A DNA stretch of 64,000 bases from NCBI GenBank assembly GCA_025267735.1, contig CM046307.1, positions 3,767,258 through 3,831,257 on the forward strand. The letters run 5' to 3'. Shown here in pieces: positions 48,078 through 62,000 of the stretch (its first letter is position 1; each line of letters starts with the position of its first letter). The translations under genes and the position numbers were made by a program. This stretch comes from Mactra quadrangularis (taxonomy: Eukaryota; Mollusca; Bivalvia; Venerida; Mactridae). The notes beneath the pieces were generated by a model, which was given only the letters and a program-made list of their open reading frames with translations, was not told the DNA's origin and ran no database searches.

Positions 48078-50102
48078 AAAACTGAACTTAGAAACTAAAA
48101 ATGTATTCAACATTTGGACTAATTTCCGTTATTTTAAACATGACATAGGCTATACGAACGAAATTGGGTCCAATCGTTATAACAATTGTGTTCAGTCTGA
48201 GCTTAAAATACTCTTTGATATGTTCATTTAATGAGAAAAAGGTTATAACTCCATTTTGCGAAAAATAATAGAATTATATTCTCCAGATCGAAATGAAACG
48301 ATCAAAGACACCACCGGGTATCACGTGACTGCATGGACGATAAACTTGATTCATTCGTTTTTGATGATCAGGAAAAAGATGATTGTTTCATTAGACTATG
48401 ACTGTAAGCTTTATTGATACACACTATTAATGCTATTATTGTCTCTATTGAACTTGTTCATTACCACATCGATATAATGAATTGAAAAATCGAATCAGGA
48501 ACGTTTGTTGCCAGTCCTAAAGGAAATATATACATTGGAACTCCTCGATATTTTCGTCCCGCCATTTCGAGAACAACGCTTATCTGTCTGAAACAAATCC
48601 GTTGTTGTTGTTTTTTGTTTCTGAAAATAAAACTGTTGTCTGTGAAATCGATAGACTTAAAATAATAAAATACGTAATTGAGTAGACAAATCAACCTCTT
48701 GTCTGTCTGAACGTTGCAATAAACTGTCGGTGTTTTGAGAAACAATTTAAATCAAAGAAAGGTGATTTTATGTTTTCAAACTGACTATTTGGTGATTCAA
48801 ATTATTCTGTAAAGCGACGAGAGAGCATTATTGGCTGTCTGAGACTATTGAAAAGTAATTTCTGACGTTTTGTATTCGTCTGAAATAGTACAGAATAGTA
48901 TTGTTCATATTTCATTTGAAATCATTAAAGTGTATGTAGGTTCCTTTACGAGTATAACAAGCCTGGTACCATGTCTTATTTGTATTTATATATTTATTTA
49001 TTCCTCCTATCATAGAATATTTTGTGAAGAGTAAAATAAGCATTTGAAATTAACAAAAAAAATGAGAAAAAAACTTGATACTTGGAAATTGTTTTTTCGT
49101 TTGTATTCGGTAATAAATATGTGCTACACACACAACTTATAGCAATATTCTGGTCCATACTCTTTTATATTTTGTCTTCATGTATTTTAGTGGACATTTT
49201 AATTTCTAATCACAACAATAAGAGCAAGTAAAACATCAACTCTTCGTAGCAGCTATTGATAAGACGCGATTGTAATTTGTCAAGAACTATTTTCTGTTTG
49301 TCGCCCTGATTCCTACTGCACTGATTTTATTACAGTAGTTAAGTTCAATGCAAAGAAGATCGGCATGGTCGCGAAAACATACATTATAATCGATCGCCAT
49401 GGCATTTAACTATATTATATATTAAAAATGCATAACATCTTTGGTTCGGAATCATTCCGAAGCCTTTGGTTAAATAGATAATAACCAAATAAACAAAACG
49501 CCATGAGGTATAACATAAACCATTGGCGTCAAGGGCCAAGACAAGGATACAATATTTTTTTTGTTCCAGAATCGTTCCGGCTAACATAAACCTTTAAATA
49601 GCGATCTTTGTTTTCCGACCAGTACTATAAACAAAATAATTATGCACAATAAAACAGTACATCATCGTTAGTGATTTCATTCCTAACTTATTTCAGATTA
49701 AAGTAATGACTCATTTCTAGTTTTGATTCCAGTGAATTAAGTGAACATGTTCCGAATACTTCCTGCTTCAATAAAACAAATGTCTCATTAGAGTTAACAA
49801 TGAGTAGTACTCGAAACTACATCTTTCAATGTCAAGGTCGTAAATTTACATTTTTATCATACTGATATCATGCATTTCCATATTTCAAGTATCTTAATTA
49901 AACCTAATATCAGAATCATGTTAATACCATGAACCGTTATCTCTCTGGAATTCCATGGTACAAGAATATCATCTTCCTGAAAATTAACCAGATTTCTTGT
50001 AAATGCATGTTAAACAGCCATTCTTAATTCATAATCGTTGTTCGATTAACAAGGCTAATGTTTCATTAAACTATTTCTCATTCTGAAAATATCATTTAGC
50101 AG
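48078..50102. other. Unassigned AT-rich stretch
   Basis: No exon or known repeat was recognised. Two similar strings, ggttcggaatcattccgaag (49443) and gttccagaatcgttccgg (49561), may be remains of a local duplication. Confidence 0.4.
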
Positions 50103-50405
50103 TCTTCATTCATCAGACCGAATGTGGCCGGACTGAGCCCATTTTTCCCGATAACTACCGAACATTTTGCTTAATAGTCTACGTTCAAGATCGGAAGTTG
50201 GCGGAAATAGGCTCGGTTTTTTGTATAAATACCAAACGTATCTGAGCATATTGTTTAATTGCCTTCTCACAAGATCGAAAACTGGCGGAATTAGCCGAGA
50301 TTTCCCGATAACTACCGACAATATCCAAGTTGGTTATTATATTGGCTTCACACTAGACCGAAAGTTGGCGGAAATAGCCGAGCTTTTACGACGTAAAGAT
50401 TTCCT
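50103..50405. repeat. Dispersed satellite, second block
   Basis: Units contain gatcggaagttggcggaaat, taccaaacgtatctgagcat and ttagccgagatttcccgata, the same family as 14190-14600. Overlapping frames on both strands (50106-50418) are artefacts. Confidence 0.7.
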
Positions 50406-52540
50406 GAAATTTCTCTAGTTCATTGAACGTCTAGAAAAAGCGATGATTTGATACAAGACGATTGTTATGATAACAATATTGTTTAACAAAATGGCGGTTA
50501 ATTACACATAGGTTACCATGGCAACTATATTTTATATTTGATCTTTGATAGAAGATCTCTTATAGGCTAGAGTGTCTAATGTAATATATGACTTTAAAGC
50601 TAATATTAAAGATAATATCAATATGAATAATAAAAGATGCAGTAGTGAGTGTCTCATAGATGACTATATGACTGGTATTTGTCTTTGCTTTCTGTCGTAC
50701 TGTGGAACTAATAAGGAGAAGACAAGATTATTTATATCTTGTTTTATTAACTTGTCACAACTTGAATAATTACATGGTCACTGAATGTGTTATCATTCAA
50801 TTTCTCTTTACCTATTGAGCCACCGATCCATATTAATTATTGTTGCTCTAACTAGATATGCGGCAATTTTGAATATTAGGAAAATAGCAAGTTTGAAAGG
50901 AGTTAAAAATAACACATTCAGTGACCGTGAATAGAACTATACCCGCTGTAACACACTTCTGTTTAGATATACAAATGACATTGAATACCAGAACAGCATA
51001 TTATCAAAATCTTACGACATTTAAGCAATACAATAAAGTGCGGTTTACGACCGAAATCGGACGTTAGAGCTTTGATGATACAAGCCCCAGCTACTCCATT
51101 GCAAATTTGACAGTTAATTCTTTACTATTGAAAATTGTACTTTCATGTTGCGTTTATATTTATATCTGTTCACTTGTCTTTATGATGTAAAAATAATATA
51201 TATGTTCTATTCTATTCTATTCTATTCTATAACATTGAGTCATAATGTATTACAATAGTTTTGAATAGTTTATTTAGTATCTCTATCTATCTCGTTAATA
51301 CTGTCAACCGCTCAATTGAGGGTTATAGACAGGGTAGTAAACTCTGTCTACGTCATTGTTAAAATATGGTCTGATAAATATATTTCCCAGCTGACTCGCA
51401 GCTATATACTGACTGTAATGCGCAATACTCTCATTTGTCGTAGCAACTTCCATGTTGATATGGTAACTCTTGTATAGACATGCTGCTATGGTCTACAACA
51501 GTCTGCTAAAGCCTGCAGCTAGCTTGTACTTTATCAACATTCTATGCATAATATGGCAGCTTCATGTCATGTTGTAAAACAATGCCGCTATTTATATTGA
51601 ATATGGTATAGAATAGATTATTGTTGTCATTTGATTAATTCAAGTCTGTCTTCAAGCAATGTCTATAACATTTTGTTTCATTTCCGCCAAATTATCGTAT
51701 TTTAGAAACTACAAACGCTAAATCCGTCAAAATTTACATTGGGTTTCAAACATTCATTCAGGCGTTGACCAGCCAATTAATGAGACACTTGTTAAGAATG
51801 TTTTCTGTCCGGAACAACCGTTTTAGTCAAAGATGGCCGATGCAGACCCGATCCGCCTAAAACATTGGAGTTATTTTACCATTTATTTTATGGGGGAAGG
51901 CAGAGACCGTGTGTCTTAACTTATGCCATGTAATGGCCGGGTGTACATTTCAAAAAGCTCTCCGATCCACCTTTGACACAACTATACCTTATATATTTTG
52001 GTGGGGGGAGATATTGTGCCCCCACTAATGACTAAACTAATGATCATGTGCAACTTTCAAAAGGCCCATGCTACGCCACTGTTTATTGTGTACAGTACAC
52101 ACTCCAATTTTGAGATAAACATTTACAACTACAAGGCTATATGTACATTATATATCACTAAACTTTAATTATATCAACCTAAATAAGGACGATAACAAAT
52201 ATATTGACCCTTCTTATCAATGAGACGGGGTTTGTTTAAACAGTGAACCCCTTAAACATTTGTTATTGAATATTTTGTAATACGTGTTTGGGTATAGAAA
52301 CAACGAGGTCAAATCACGTTGGGGGTCTTAAATAAAATGACCATGTTTTTCGCCTATGACCAAATTCGACCCTTATCTATTTTGATAAGTTAAGATTTAT
52401 TGGTGCAAACATAATCAACAAGGGTAGAGCTAAGTGATGTAAACAAGACTTATTCAATAACAAACGTAGACATTTTGGCTTTTAAATCAAACATACATGT
52501 AACTATGGTAGTACTACGCTCATTCAAATCAAGAAATTTT
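50406..52540. other. Unassigned stretch with a pentanucleotide microsatellite
   Basis: A (TTCTA)n run lies near 51205-51230. No gene signal is seen. Confidence 0.45.
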
Positions 52541-52834
52541 TAGTTTATTTATTTATTTGTTGGAGTTAACGCCGTATCAACACAATTCAGGCCATTTCAC
52601 GGCGTCCAGCACACCTAACCTAGCTTTCCTGGACCATTGTCTATAACCAGTACTTACCTACCCTTTCACAAGGCCGGAAACTTCTCCATATTGTCTAATC
52701 AATGGAGGAAAATCGACATTATTGTCAAATTTTCATGGAAGGGTATAACCTCCCCGGATGGGATTCGAACCCGCACCCCTCGGGCACGAGATTCGAAATC
52801 CCGGCGCGCTACCAACTGCGCTATCGATCCGGGT
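52541..52834 (-). mobile_element. tRNA-derived SINE, family P (best copy)
   Basis: Right end head (plus reading accaactgcgctatcgatccg), B box gggattcgaacccgcaccc, body aaggccggaaacttctccat and left tail gttaacgccgtatcaacaca with attt repeats. The frames at 52637-52890 are this SINE. Confidence 0.87.
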
Positions 52835-52879
52835 TAAGAAATTTTTTAGTCGACATTAATACGTTGTTATATTTATATA

Positions 52880-53088
52880 TTTTAGCTTGATTGTGAAATA
52901 AGTTCTTAAACTTATATCAACCATTTTGAGTTCGCTTCCTGGTCCCCAATTACTGAGCTAGTAGGATCAAACTTCTTGCACAAGGAAACAACGGGGTATG
53001 TTTTGGACTGGATTCGAACCAATGTGGAGCTGGCTACATGTATCCAATGATTACCAATCCAATGTCGTAACCGCTCGGCCATTATGAA
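52880..53088 (-). mobile_element. tRNA-Ser-headed SINE, family S
   Basis: Plus reading: tagcttgattgtgaaataag (tail), cgcttcctggtccccaatta, ttcttgcacaaggaaacaac, ggattcgaaccaatgtggag (B box) and cgtaaccgctcggccatt (A box). It stands about 45 bases from the family P copy. Confidence 0.82.
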
Positions 53089-53939
53089 GTTTGGAATATC
53101 AGTGTTAGTTATGACCTAATGAACACTCACAGGTCGGCATCAAAAGCAAGACATCAAATGAATAATAGTTATGCGCATAAAAGCTGATGAAATTTTTATG
53201 TAACTGCATGTATGTATTTTTGATACATCGAGAAGTATGATAGAGTTCTTCAAGTACAAATGTACGTAACCTAACAGTATATTTTATTTATTACATTAAA
53301 AACATGTTTCTGATTGTTTCATATATATTGTTTGCATAAATATTCTTTAAGTTTCTTATCTTCAAAGCGATGCAATTCATACATTTAAGATAGTATTGAG
53401 ACAATGGTTCAAACCATGATGAGCCATTCCTTTAAGGAACAACAGTATCCAAATATAGTTTACATTTATAGTTATGAAAGGTTATTTTATCTCTTTATCC
53501 CAATCTCCCTTTATGTTGATGCATTATAAGGGTATGTTAAACAAAACATTAAAACATAACATTTTAGAAATATTATCAGATAAGTATACTTGTATACAAA
53601 TATTTCATTCTTGCGAAACTTCTGAAATATATCAATATTTTTATCTTATCTTCATTTTGAGTACTTAGGTTTGAGTATTTTTGTTTGAGTATTTTTGTAT
53701 AGATTCTTTATGCTTAATGTGTACTAACAATATATCAAACAAGTGTATCTATATACATGCACTCTCAAGCCTGGTCTAACAATCATCTGTATTAAGCAAT
53801 ATCCTGATGTAAGAACCAGGATATATTGTCACGTGATCGACAACAATTACTACCATTTTATTTGCCGATTTCTCATTTCATACAATTAAAGGATACCTAC
53901 CTCTTTTTCCTCAACAATGCCCAATTGGTACCATTAATA
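53089..53939. other. Unassigned AT-rich stretch
   Basis: Nothing supportable; the short frame at 53474-53668 is low complexity. Confidence 0.45.
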
Positions 53940-54050
53940 TTGATTGTTAGATTCAAATCGTCTGCACAAAAATGATTCAAACGGTAAACTAAATCTTTTT
54001 ACAAACGATTTGTGCAGATAGGATTCACATAGTTCAGAATAATCAATTAC
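53940..54050. repeat. Imperfect inverted repeat, MITE-like
   Basis: taatattgattgttagattc and atcgtctgcacaaa on the left are mirrored by acgatttgtgcagata and gaataatcaatta on the right, with mismatches. Confidence 0.5.
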
Positions 54051-54983
54051 AATTCATGGGATATTTTGCAATGCACTATTTTGTTATTTTCTATTATTCG
54101 TATTTGGCCGTATTTGATGTATAACATTATTTTACATCCTGAAGATCACGTGCCTTTATGAACCCATACACATGTAAAGCAGGTCTCAAACCAGGGCTTA
54201 TCTCAAATTAAGCTGTATATTGGCATGAGCGGCAATGTAGAATATCTCCAAACAAAGTTTGTGCTCATTTTCTAAAATTCAGCAGTCGTGTTGCACTTAC
54301 CTTATTCAGCTAGTAATCATGGGTTTGACTGTTTCTCTATGCTTCTAAAATTCAATCGAACACTAATGAAGTAATTAGAATCTTGTTAATATTGATTTAT
54401 CTTAGAATCGTAGGACAAAAACACGTGTAATCTGTAGACATAACGTGTAAATTACCTAAACAAAGCTCGGGTATACTTAATACAATATACTGAAGGACGC
54501 TCGACTACAAAGACTCGTGTTTTATCAAGGGAAATACCAACATAGACAAAATCCATCAGATAATTCTCAATTCCAATCAAAAATAATTACTCTAAGGAAA
54601 ACTTGATGCCAAAACGCATTAGATTCTTTATTTTCCAAAGTGTGTCTGTACAGTGTAAAGCGCCCTCTAGGGGTCATTCTTGTGCACTTTGATAAATCTC
54701 AAGTAATTTTTCCGTCAGTTGTTACAACTGATGAATCAACTTTGTTTTCTCTTTTAAGGCTTCTACCGACGGATATTAAACCATCAAGAAATGACACAAG
54801 ATGGAATTTTAGCAGTAACTTTTATGATGTAACTAGCGGCCATATTGGTTTGTCATTTGTATGTCCAGTTATTGCTAGCCATAAGATTCCGGTTAACGTT
54901 TTTTTAAGATCATCTAACTTGGTAAGGATTGACTTGTTTTTATTATTAAAGAAACCGCCAGAAATAATGGAACTGTTAAGAAA

Positions 54984-55044
54984 ATGTCTATGAGTATCTC
55001 TAAACTTATAGCGAAGTCAGTCGTGAAGATGACATTCCATGAAG
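54984..55044 (+). CDS. Candidate first coding exon, unknown gene
   Basis: ATG in a favourable context (aaaATGt) opens MSMSISKLIAKSVVKMTFHE plus one base, followed by a strong donor gaag|gtaagt. Upstream (54640-54983) an open frame of 117 codons overlaps in another frame and has its own weak donor (aacttg|gtaagg, 54919). No matching downstream exon was found, and the peptide is not recognised. It may be a chance match. Confidence 0.2.
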
Positions 55045-57564
55045 GTAAGTATTATATAAATTGTTGTTTTACGTTGCTTTTAACTAGCTTTCGTAATTTG
55101 CTGCCTGTTTTTTCATCGAACGCTCAACCAAAACTCAAAGAATAAAACTAAACAAATATACATAATAATAATGTATACTAACTAACAATATATCATTATT
55201 TATTATAATTAGTTCATTCAATCGTTTGAATAATTTCAACAAAAAATAAACACAATACCCGGGACATTTTCTGTACAAAACATGAATACGTGGTCATTAG
55301 GCATACTTTGTTTCATTGATACAATGCAATGTATATTCATGGATTCCAAATGCAAAATTGCCAAGTAATTGTTAGACCTAATGTCATTATGATATATTAT
55401 AGAATAGTATTGTTTACATATATCTATAATAATCTTTTGTTGTAGTAAAATTTAAAGAAATCTTTTGTTTGTGTACATAAATATCCATTGTAAACAATAT
55501 ATTATAAACCGTAACTTTAAACTTATATTGTACAAATATCTCGTCGGTTCAATAAAGCAAATAAAGATTTTCTATTGAATAGCTTACTGGCTATACAAAT
55601 AACGAAATCGGACTTCTTGAATTTCAGCAATTTTGGAAACCGTTTTGATCTTAGTGTCTACTTGTACTCAATACACAAAGCGGTTTTTGAGAAAATAAAA
55701 AAATATTTTAAGCCCACGTACTGGCAATGTTTCAAAGAGGCATGTTTCATTTAAATATGGTGCCATTAAATATTGATACAAATAATGTATATGTAATGTT
55801 CTAAACTTTGATTGACTAACTTGGCCAACAATCTGACAACGTTTCTACATTTCTGTGTAGATCAGTTTTGAAAAGAGTGAATAATGTAAAATTATGGTAC
55901 ATGTACAAGTCTTAAAATGTTTGATACATAAGTTTATTCAATAATAGATAGTATACATTGTACAAAATTGTTAGTTCTGATGAACATGTACATGTATATG
56001 GAAGCAGACTTCAAAACGCACTTCGACGTTTTAACTTTATACAATTGCCTATCGAACTGCCACATTGATTTGTATACTTCCTATCTAGATGAAAACGTTA
56101 TTTCCACAGATGCAGCCCCAGTGGCCCTAGTTGCTTGATTAGTCTTGCTCTCTATAGGCAAATGCCTACTTCCACACAGAAAGGGCCATGTACTGTAGCT
56201 AGGATCGAAGCTGTGATCAGTAATCAGTTAAAGGTAACTGTAATTTGACCTACAGAGTTCTGTACAGCGATGTTATATACCAAGGATACATAGTCACATA
56301 ATCATCTGCATGTTAACGAATTCTTGGTTTTTGTAAAACTCATGCAACAGTCGCATTAGTTGTTGCAGTAGATCACGTGACTATGGTCCCATACATGTAT
56401 ATCAAAAACAAAAAAACAACATTTCATTATTATTGTATTAAAATGTTTATTAAGATTGATTTACATAATTGTTCTAAGAAATGGGTGAAATTATCTTAAA
56501 AATCATTTACACAGGAAGAACTTCAAAAAAACATAATAACATGAATATTCATATATGTAAATGAGTAACATTTATGCTGCTATAGATTTCACGTGCCCTC
56601 ATATATACTATATAATGTTTTATCCGGTTAAAATTGTATCATGTTATATATACAAAGATGAGAGACGAATGATAAAATGTTAACATGCAATATTATATTA
56701 AATGATAAAATAATAAAAATGTAACAAATAAAAACAAACATGAAATATATCAAACATTTATGCAAATAATACTTTCTGTAAAAAGCTTTATGAATATAAT
56801 AGTATTGAACTATATATTATATATCACATAGGATCCTAGTTTCAATATGTGTTTTTTATAAGTTTTATGTACATTTGTTAACAATCTGAGTTATATGAGG
56901 CTAATAGTCCAATCTGACAGTTCAAATGCACAGTTCAAGTTGACAGCTGATGATGTCAGTCCAATCTGAGAGTTTATGCTGACAGTTCAAGCTTACAGTT
57001 CAAGCTGACAGCTGAAGATGACAGTTAAAGTTCATTTCAACATTGTCCCTGTGACGTACTAATACTAGATTCCCTTTATTGTATGCAACAGTTTCTAGAG
57101 TCACGATTGGTAACTCAGTTACAAAAATGACATTTAGAACTTCAATTTTCTATTATATAGACATTTGTCAAGGTATCCCTAGCTGAAAGGCCTTCTAGTA
57201 GACTATCGTAAAAATAATGGCTTCTTACAAAGGTTCATTTCAGAGTGATTTTTTCCAAAACAAAAATCTCGAAAGTGCTTGACATTTGATTCGAAAACAA
57301 TGTCATGACAAGGTATTATACTGTACTTCTTAATAAATGTATAGTTACTTAAAATAAAAATATGGCATTGTAACTTCTATTTCTAATGATACCAGATATC
57401 AAATCAGGCAATCTAATTCAAAGAAAATGACTCACATAGCAAACTATGATACAAATTATCTGTTAAGTGAAATGTCAATCTAATTTTCTGTTAAAATTAC
57501 AGCAACACCTACTTATTGGCATGGCATTTAGTAAGGTTAGAAAGTTCTGGGAAACATATAATCA
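55045..57564. other. Unassigned AT-rich stretch
   Basis: No exons or known repeats recognised on either strand. From about 56900 to 57020 the phrases tgacagttcaag and gctgacagctga recur irregularly, a weak local repeat. Confidence 0.4.
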
Positions 57565-57655
57565 ATCGTCTTACGATAATTTAGCTATACATTATAGAAG
57601 GATTTAAGACTAAATTTGGTCGTAAGACCTTAGATAATATGGGCCACTGGTTTCT
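57565..57655 (-). mobile_element. Dispersed 95-bp repeat, copy 2
   Basis: cgtcttacgataatttagct, atagaaggatttaagac and ggtcgtaagacc match the reverse complement of 35100-35195. Confidence 0.65.
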
Positions 57656-58955
57656 ATATACATGTTCTTAAAACTTGACATAATATACGTCATAAACTAT
57701 TGTACTTCATATTGTTAAAAATTCAAATATAAAAAAGAAACAAGGAGGGGTCGATAATTAAAGGGGATAGACATTCATACAGTTACCTTACTGTTTTAAG
57801 AATTACATTAAATATTAAGGCAAAACTCATCCGAAAATATATTACCTGTTTGCATGAACCCAATGGTTGTCGAATTAAATAATTTGGCCAAATAATTAAT
57901 AAAAAAGTGTTTAATGCGATATAGATTCACCAAAATAGTATGTAATTAAAAAATACTTGGAATAAACATATTACAATTTCGATCATGTAAACAGGTTTCA
58001 CAAACAAAGAGTAACATCATTTCACCAGAAATAAAAACACTGTCAAACACACTGATTCTAAAACTCACCCGCCATATAAACATGTCACGTATATATATAT
58101 ACACCAAGAACTATTTTGTCTACGTATGTAGACACGCATATAAGTAACGCGGTTTCTATGTTACTAGTATAAAAGCGCGTCCAATATGGCGCCGTAATTG
58201 TTTCTGTAAGCTCACAACACCGGAATGTTTGCTTCCATGTTATATTGCAGTAATATGATCACGTGTAAATAACAAATACAAACGTAAATGAGCTTTATGG
58301 AATACAAGCTCTTTGAGCTTAAGACGTGAAAATGATATATACATGAATGACACATCCCTTGTATGAAAACTTTTATGTCCCATTATTTCACAGTGGGACA
58401 CGCATGCGTAATGCGTACAGGAAGTCTAACGCTTCCTGGATATCACCATATTTCGTTAACACTATATGCATCATATCCATGGAATAGATATAAGTAAAAT
58501 GTTATGAGCAAAACACTTTGCATCAAATAATGGTTTAAAGGCGCATATTAGTGATATATATTCAGTGTCCTGCAACTAACAGCAGAATGTAGGTCAATTT
58601 GTCTCTTAACTTAGAACTACATCCATTCAGGAACTTAAATATTCCTAAAGTGTTAAAACTAAATCTAATATGTCCCACTTGATGTCTTGGAATGTTAAAA
58701 AGTAAACAAATAGATACTCGCGCAGACTATTTGTATTGAATACTGCTCGATGACGACATAAACGCGTCATAATTAGGCCATCACAATACACGTGCACGTC
58801 ATTTCCGTTTTTAGATCGGATGCTATAAATAGCATTTAAGTTTCCCGGAAGTTGTATAATAAAGAACACTATTACAGATATGCATGGTTTATTGTGTTGA
58901 CCGAACATCCATTTTTCTATCACAGAGGACGGAGATATAAAATGTCACGTGACTG
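57656..58955 (-). other. 3' flank or 3' UTR of tetraspanin 2
   Basis: Lies directly after the minus-strand stop. A plus-strand tttatt (AATAAA on the minus strand) near 58887 is a candidate polyadenylation signal close to the stop. The frame at 58645-58923 has no recognisable domain. Confidence 0.4.
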
Positions 58956-59033
58956 CTAAACGTCATCTTCATCGTCTATTTCTTCATGCCGCACTCGAGC
59001 ACACATACAAAATACCACAACTATACCAATTAT
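58956..59033 (-). CDS. Tetraspanin 2 last exon: TM4 end and acidic tail
   Basis: This exon has 25 codons plus TAG after acceptor ttctatttcag. IIGIVVVFCMCARVR completes TM4 with two cysteines near the membrane face. The tail HEEIDDEDDV is acidic and ends in valine, a D-x-V ending like some PDZ ligands. It corresponds exactly to the last exon of gene 1, with a shorter tail. Confidence 0.92.
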   Translation of the reverse strand: MIGIVVVFCMCARVRHEEIDDEDDV

Positions 59034-62000
59034 CTGAAATAGAATTTTTGGTTGTTTAATTTATTTCTGAATATGTTGTTAAATCGAAGACAAAGGAAAA
59101 TGTTGTATTTCAGGTCATGCATATGTGTGTATTTAAAACGATGGACTTGGCTACTCAATAGGTGAATAAGGTGACGCATGTAACCTTTTTACTTATTTAA
59201 ACAGATCGCTTTGGCATTCAATATTTATCAGATTTCAATGAGTTCACTGACCTCAATAACATAACACATAGATAACATTCCAAACTAGGTTATTTAACTT
59301 TATTAAAAGTAGTTACGAAAGCATTTTACTGCATCAAACAGACACAAGACCGATAAACCATTACTTTGTACCTTTTCACAAGAGCTGACAACTTCTGCCT
59401 ATATGGATAATTATAGGCACAACTTTCTCCGAATTGTATAAACTACGTAGACCGCAAGTCGATACAGAAAACAGCTTCAGAATCGAGTGTGTTAATTACT
59501 ACTCCACGATTTTGGCCATCATTTGAGAACAGAAAAACTACCGTGCTTATTACGTTAAAGAGGTAGAAATTTAAAACAAAAATTGAATAAAAGGAATAAA
59601 AAATACTTACCAATAGTAACGGGACGCATGCTGCCACCCCTCCAAGTATTAAAGTGTTCCGTTCTAAATGATGCATTATTTTGTCATAACAACCTTCTGT
59701 ATATAAATGTTCATTTTTCTCATATTTACCATATACGGGAGGACCCCTGGCTGGAGGACCTTCAAGTTGATCTATTCCTGTGCATATCTTTTTGTTTCCT
59801 GAGCAACATGAGTCTGGTACGTATGGGGCACCTGAAATAGTAACACATTATCATTAAATTTGTAAATACTGGAAACTGAATTAAATGTAATTTTTACAGG
59901 AGCAGGGGTTGAATTGAAGCACGTGCGCTTAGAGATGGAGTTGTCCTGAGTTCAAACCTTACGACGGGTGCTGAAAGTTTCTTTAAGGAAGATATTTACC
60001 TACAGTTGTTTCACCTCAAAATCGCCTGAACATGCATATGGAAGCAGTCTTAAAATCACAAAATTTTCACTAACTGTCACCCTAGACTTAAGACAACTAT
60101 GTAGGGTCTTATGACTATCGTTCATTATATTTGAAAGTGGTTAAAAGTAAGGTATTAACATTCACGATTATTGAAAACCTGCTCGAATCTACATATTCTA
60201 TAACAGGGGGTAGGTACTTCCTTTCTATAGGTGAGAAATCTTACGCTGCTACGAGCAGTAGATGCGTTCATGTAAACAATAGCTTGTTAGATACTTAATT
60301 GCAAGTTATGGTAATTTGAAATGGAACTGTCAGATAGTATTTGAACCACAAAATAATCACTATTAATTGTCATCAGTTTCAAATGAGTTAGATGATTCTA
60401 TGGTGACAATAACATTAGTGCCTATAGGTTAATACTCAGGTTACACATCAAAATGTAACAGTATATCAAAGTTTAAATACATTAATATCTGTACTGGTAT
60501 CAATGTAAAAATTGTGACAATGTATAACAAACATATTGGTGAAACTGATCCTTTCACACAGTCTACCCATTGTATTCATCTGGATGATGAAAATTTTGAT
60601 ACATTTTAAATGATGTTTATGGTCGATATTTTTATTGAGGTGGACACATTCTCACGATGTTGAACTTGATTGTTGAGTAAACTATAAAACTTTATTAATG
60701 CTGGGCATAGTTTCAAGATTTGCATCATAACTTTATTGCGTATATATTTTATGACTTTATACGATATGGCACGTCCTTAAATAATATGGCACATAGTATT
60801 ATATACATTTGTACGTGATATGTTGTAATGCATGAAGCAACTGATCACCGCTAACCATGGTAACAAAAGCGTAATGAAATCATTGTATATTTTATTGAAA
60901 TAAAAAGGTCAGTTATTTTCATTAAAATATATAATTATTTATTAAATTGAAATAAACTCATCAGTTTTTATTTAACAAAAATCGTTTCGTATTGAAATAA
61001 ATTAACATTTATTTCATTAAATTCAAATGCGATACATCAAGTATCATAAGCGATGCCTCTGCTAAATTGATTAAGTAAAATATAGTAACTTCAGTTAAAA
61101 TTCAGTAGAACCGACACACTTTCAGCCACGAGTTTTTATTTATTAGTTTTTTGATATCATAGATTTTAACTTTGATATGGGAGAATATTTATTCTTTGAT
61201 ACCATAGATGTATAGGTTTATAGACATTCGTGCTGAATTTTAAGTACTCACCACGACCTCGTGAATATTCATAATAACATTAAAGGTGTAAAACAAGACT
61301 TATGATAATTTTATTACAATTTCATTATGGGGAGATCTCCATAAGCCTATCATCAAATTATCATAACAAAACACTCAAACAGACATTGCAAATAAAATAT
61401 ATACAGTGACCATAAAGTGTGACCCTATCATGAATAGGGACATGTCAAAAATATACTATTAAATCAGTATATGAATTCAAATCCGTCATAACTTTATTTA
61501 ATATGCATATAATTAGAATTAGCGAGATTTATATTTGGACAAAATATACATTTGTATCCGCTGATATGATTTTATGAGTTTTTTTAAAACGGTTCTAGAT
61601 CTTTTGAATAAGGTAGGTAACATCCAAAATGAACAACATGACAAATCTTCGAAGTTGGCACATGCCCAATTGTTTTTGTACGTGACAAAATAAAGCCCTT
61701 GGGAATGATACTTTTATAAACTCTGTTTTTTGAAATAAGAATATTTCCTAACCAAAAATATCAATACAATAATAAGCACTACACTTAGATAAATTGGTAA
61801 CATAAACAAAGGAATGGTCTATAGTCTACACTCGTCATAATGACATAATGTTATCAGTTAAGTACTTTATTTATACAAATAAAGAATTCATGAGAATATT
61901 TACAATGCACTTAAACATATTATAAATATAAGCAATCACATTGAGATGCACACTTTATTATTTAATTGGCTTTAATGCGTCTTATCTAAACAAGCTTGTC

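Noticed and set aside
50106..50418. Overlapping frames on both strands with similar repeated peptides
   Set aside because: They are the satellite block read in different frames, not proteins.
52637..52890. Two overlapping plus-strand frames with RTRTPRARDSKSRRATN-like peptides
   Set aside because: They translate the B-box/head region of a family P SINE backwards; arginine-rich peptides of this kind are a common SINE artefact.
54640..54993. 117-codon plus-strand open frame
   Set aside because: No family motif or supporting downstream exon; kept only as context for the weak exon at 54984.
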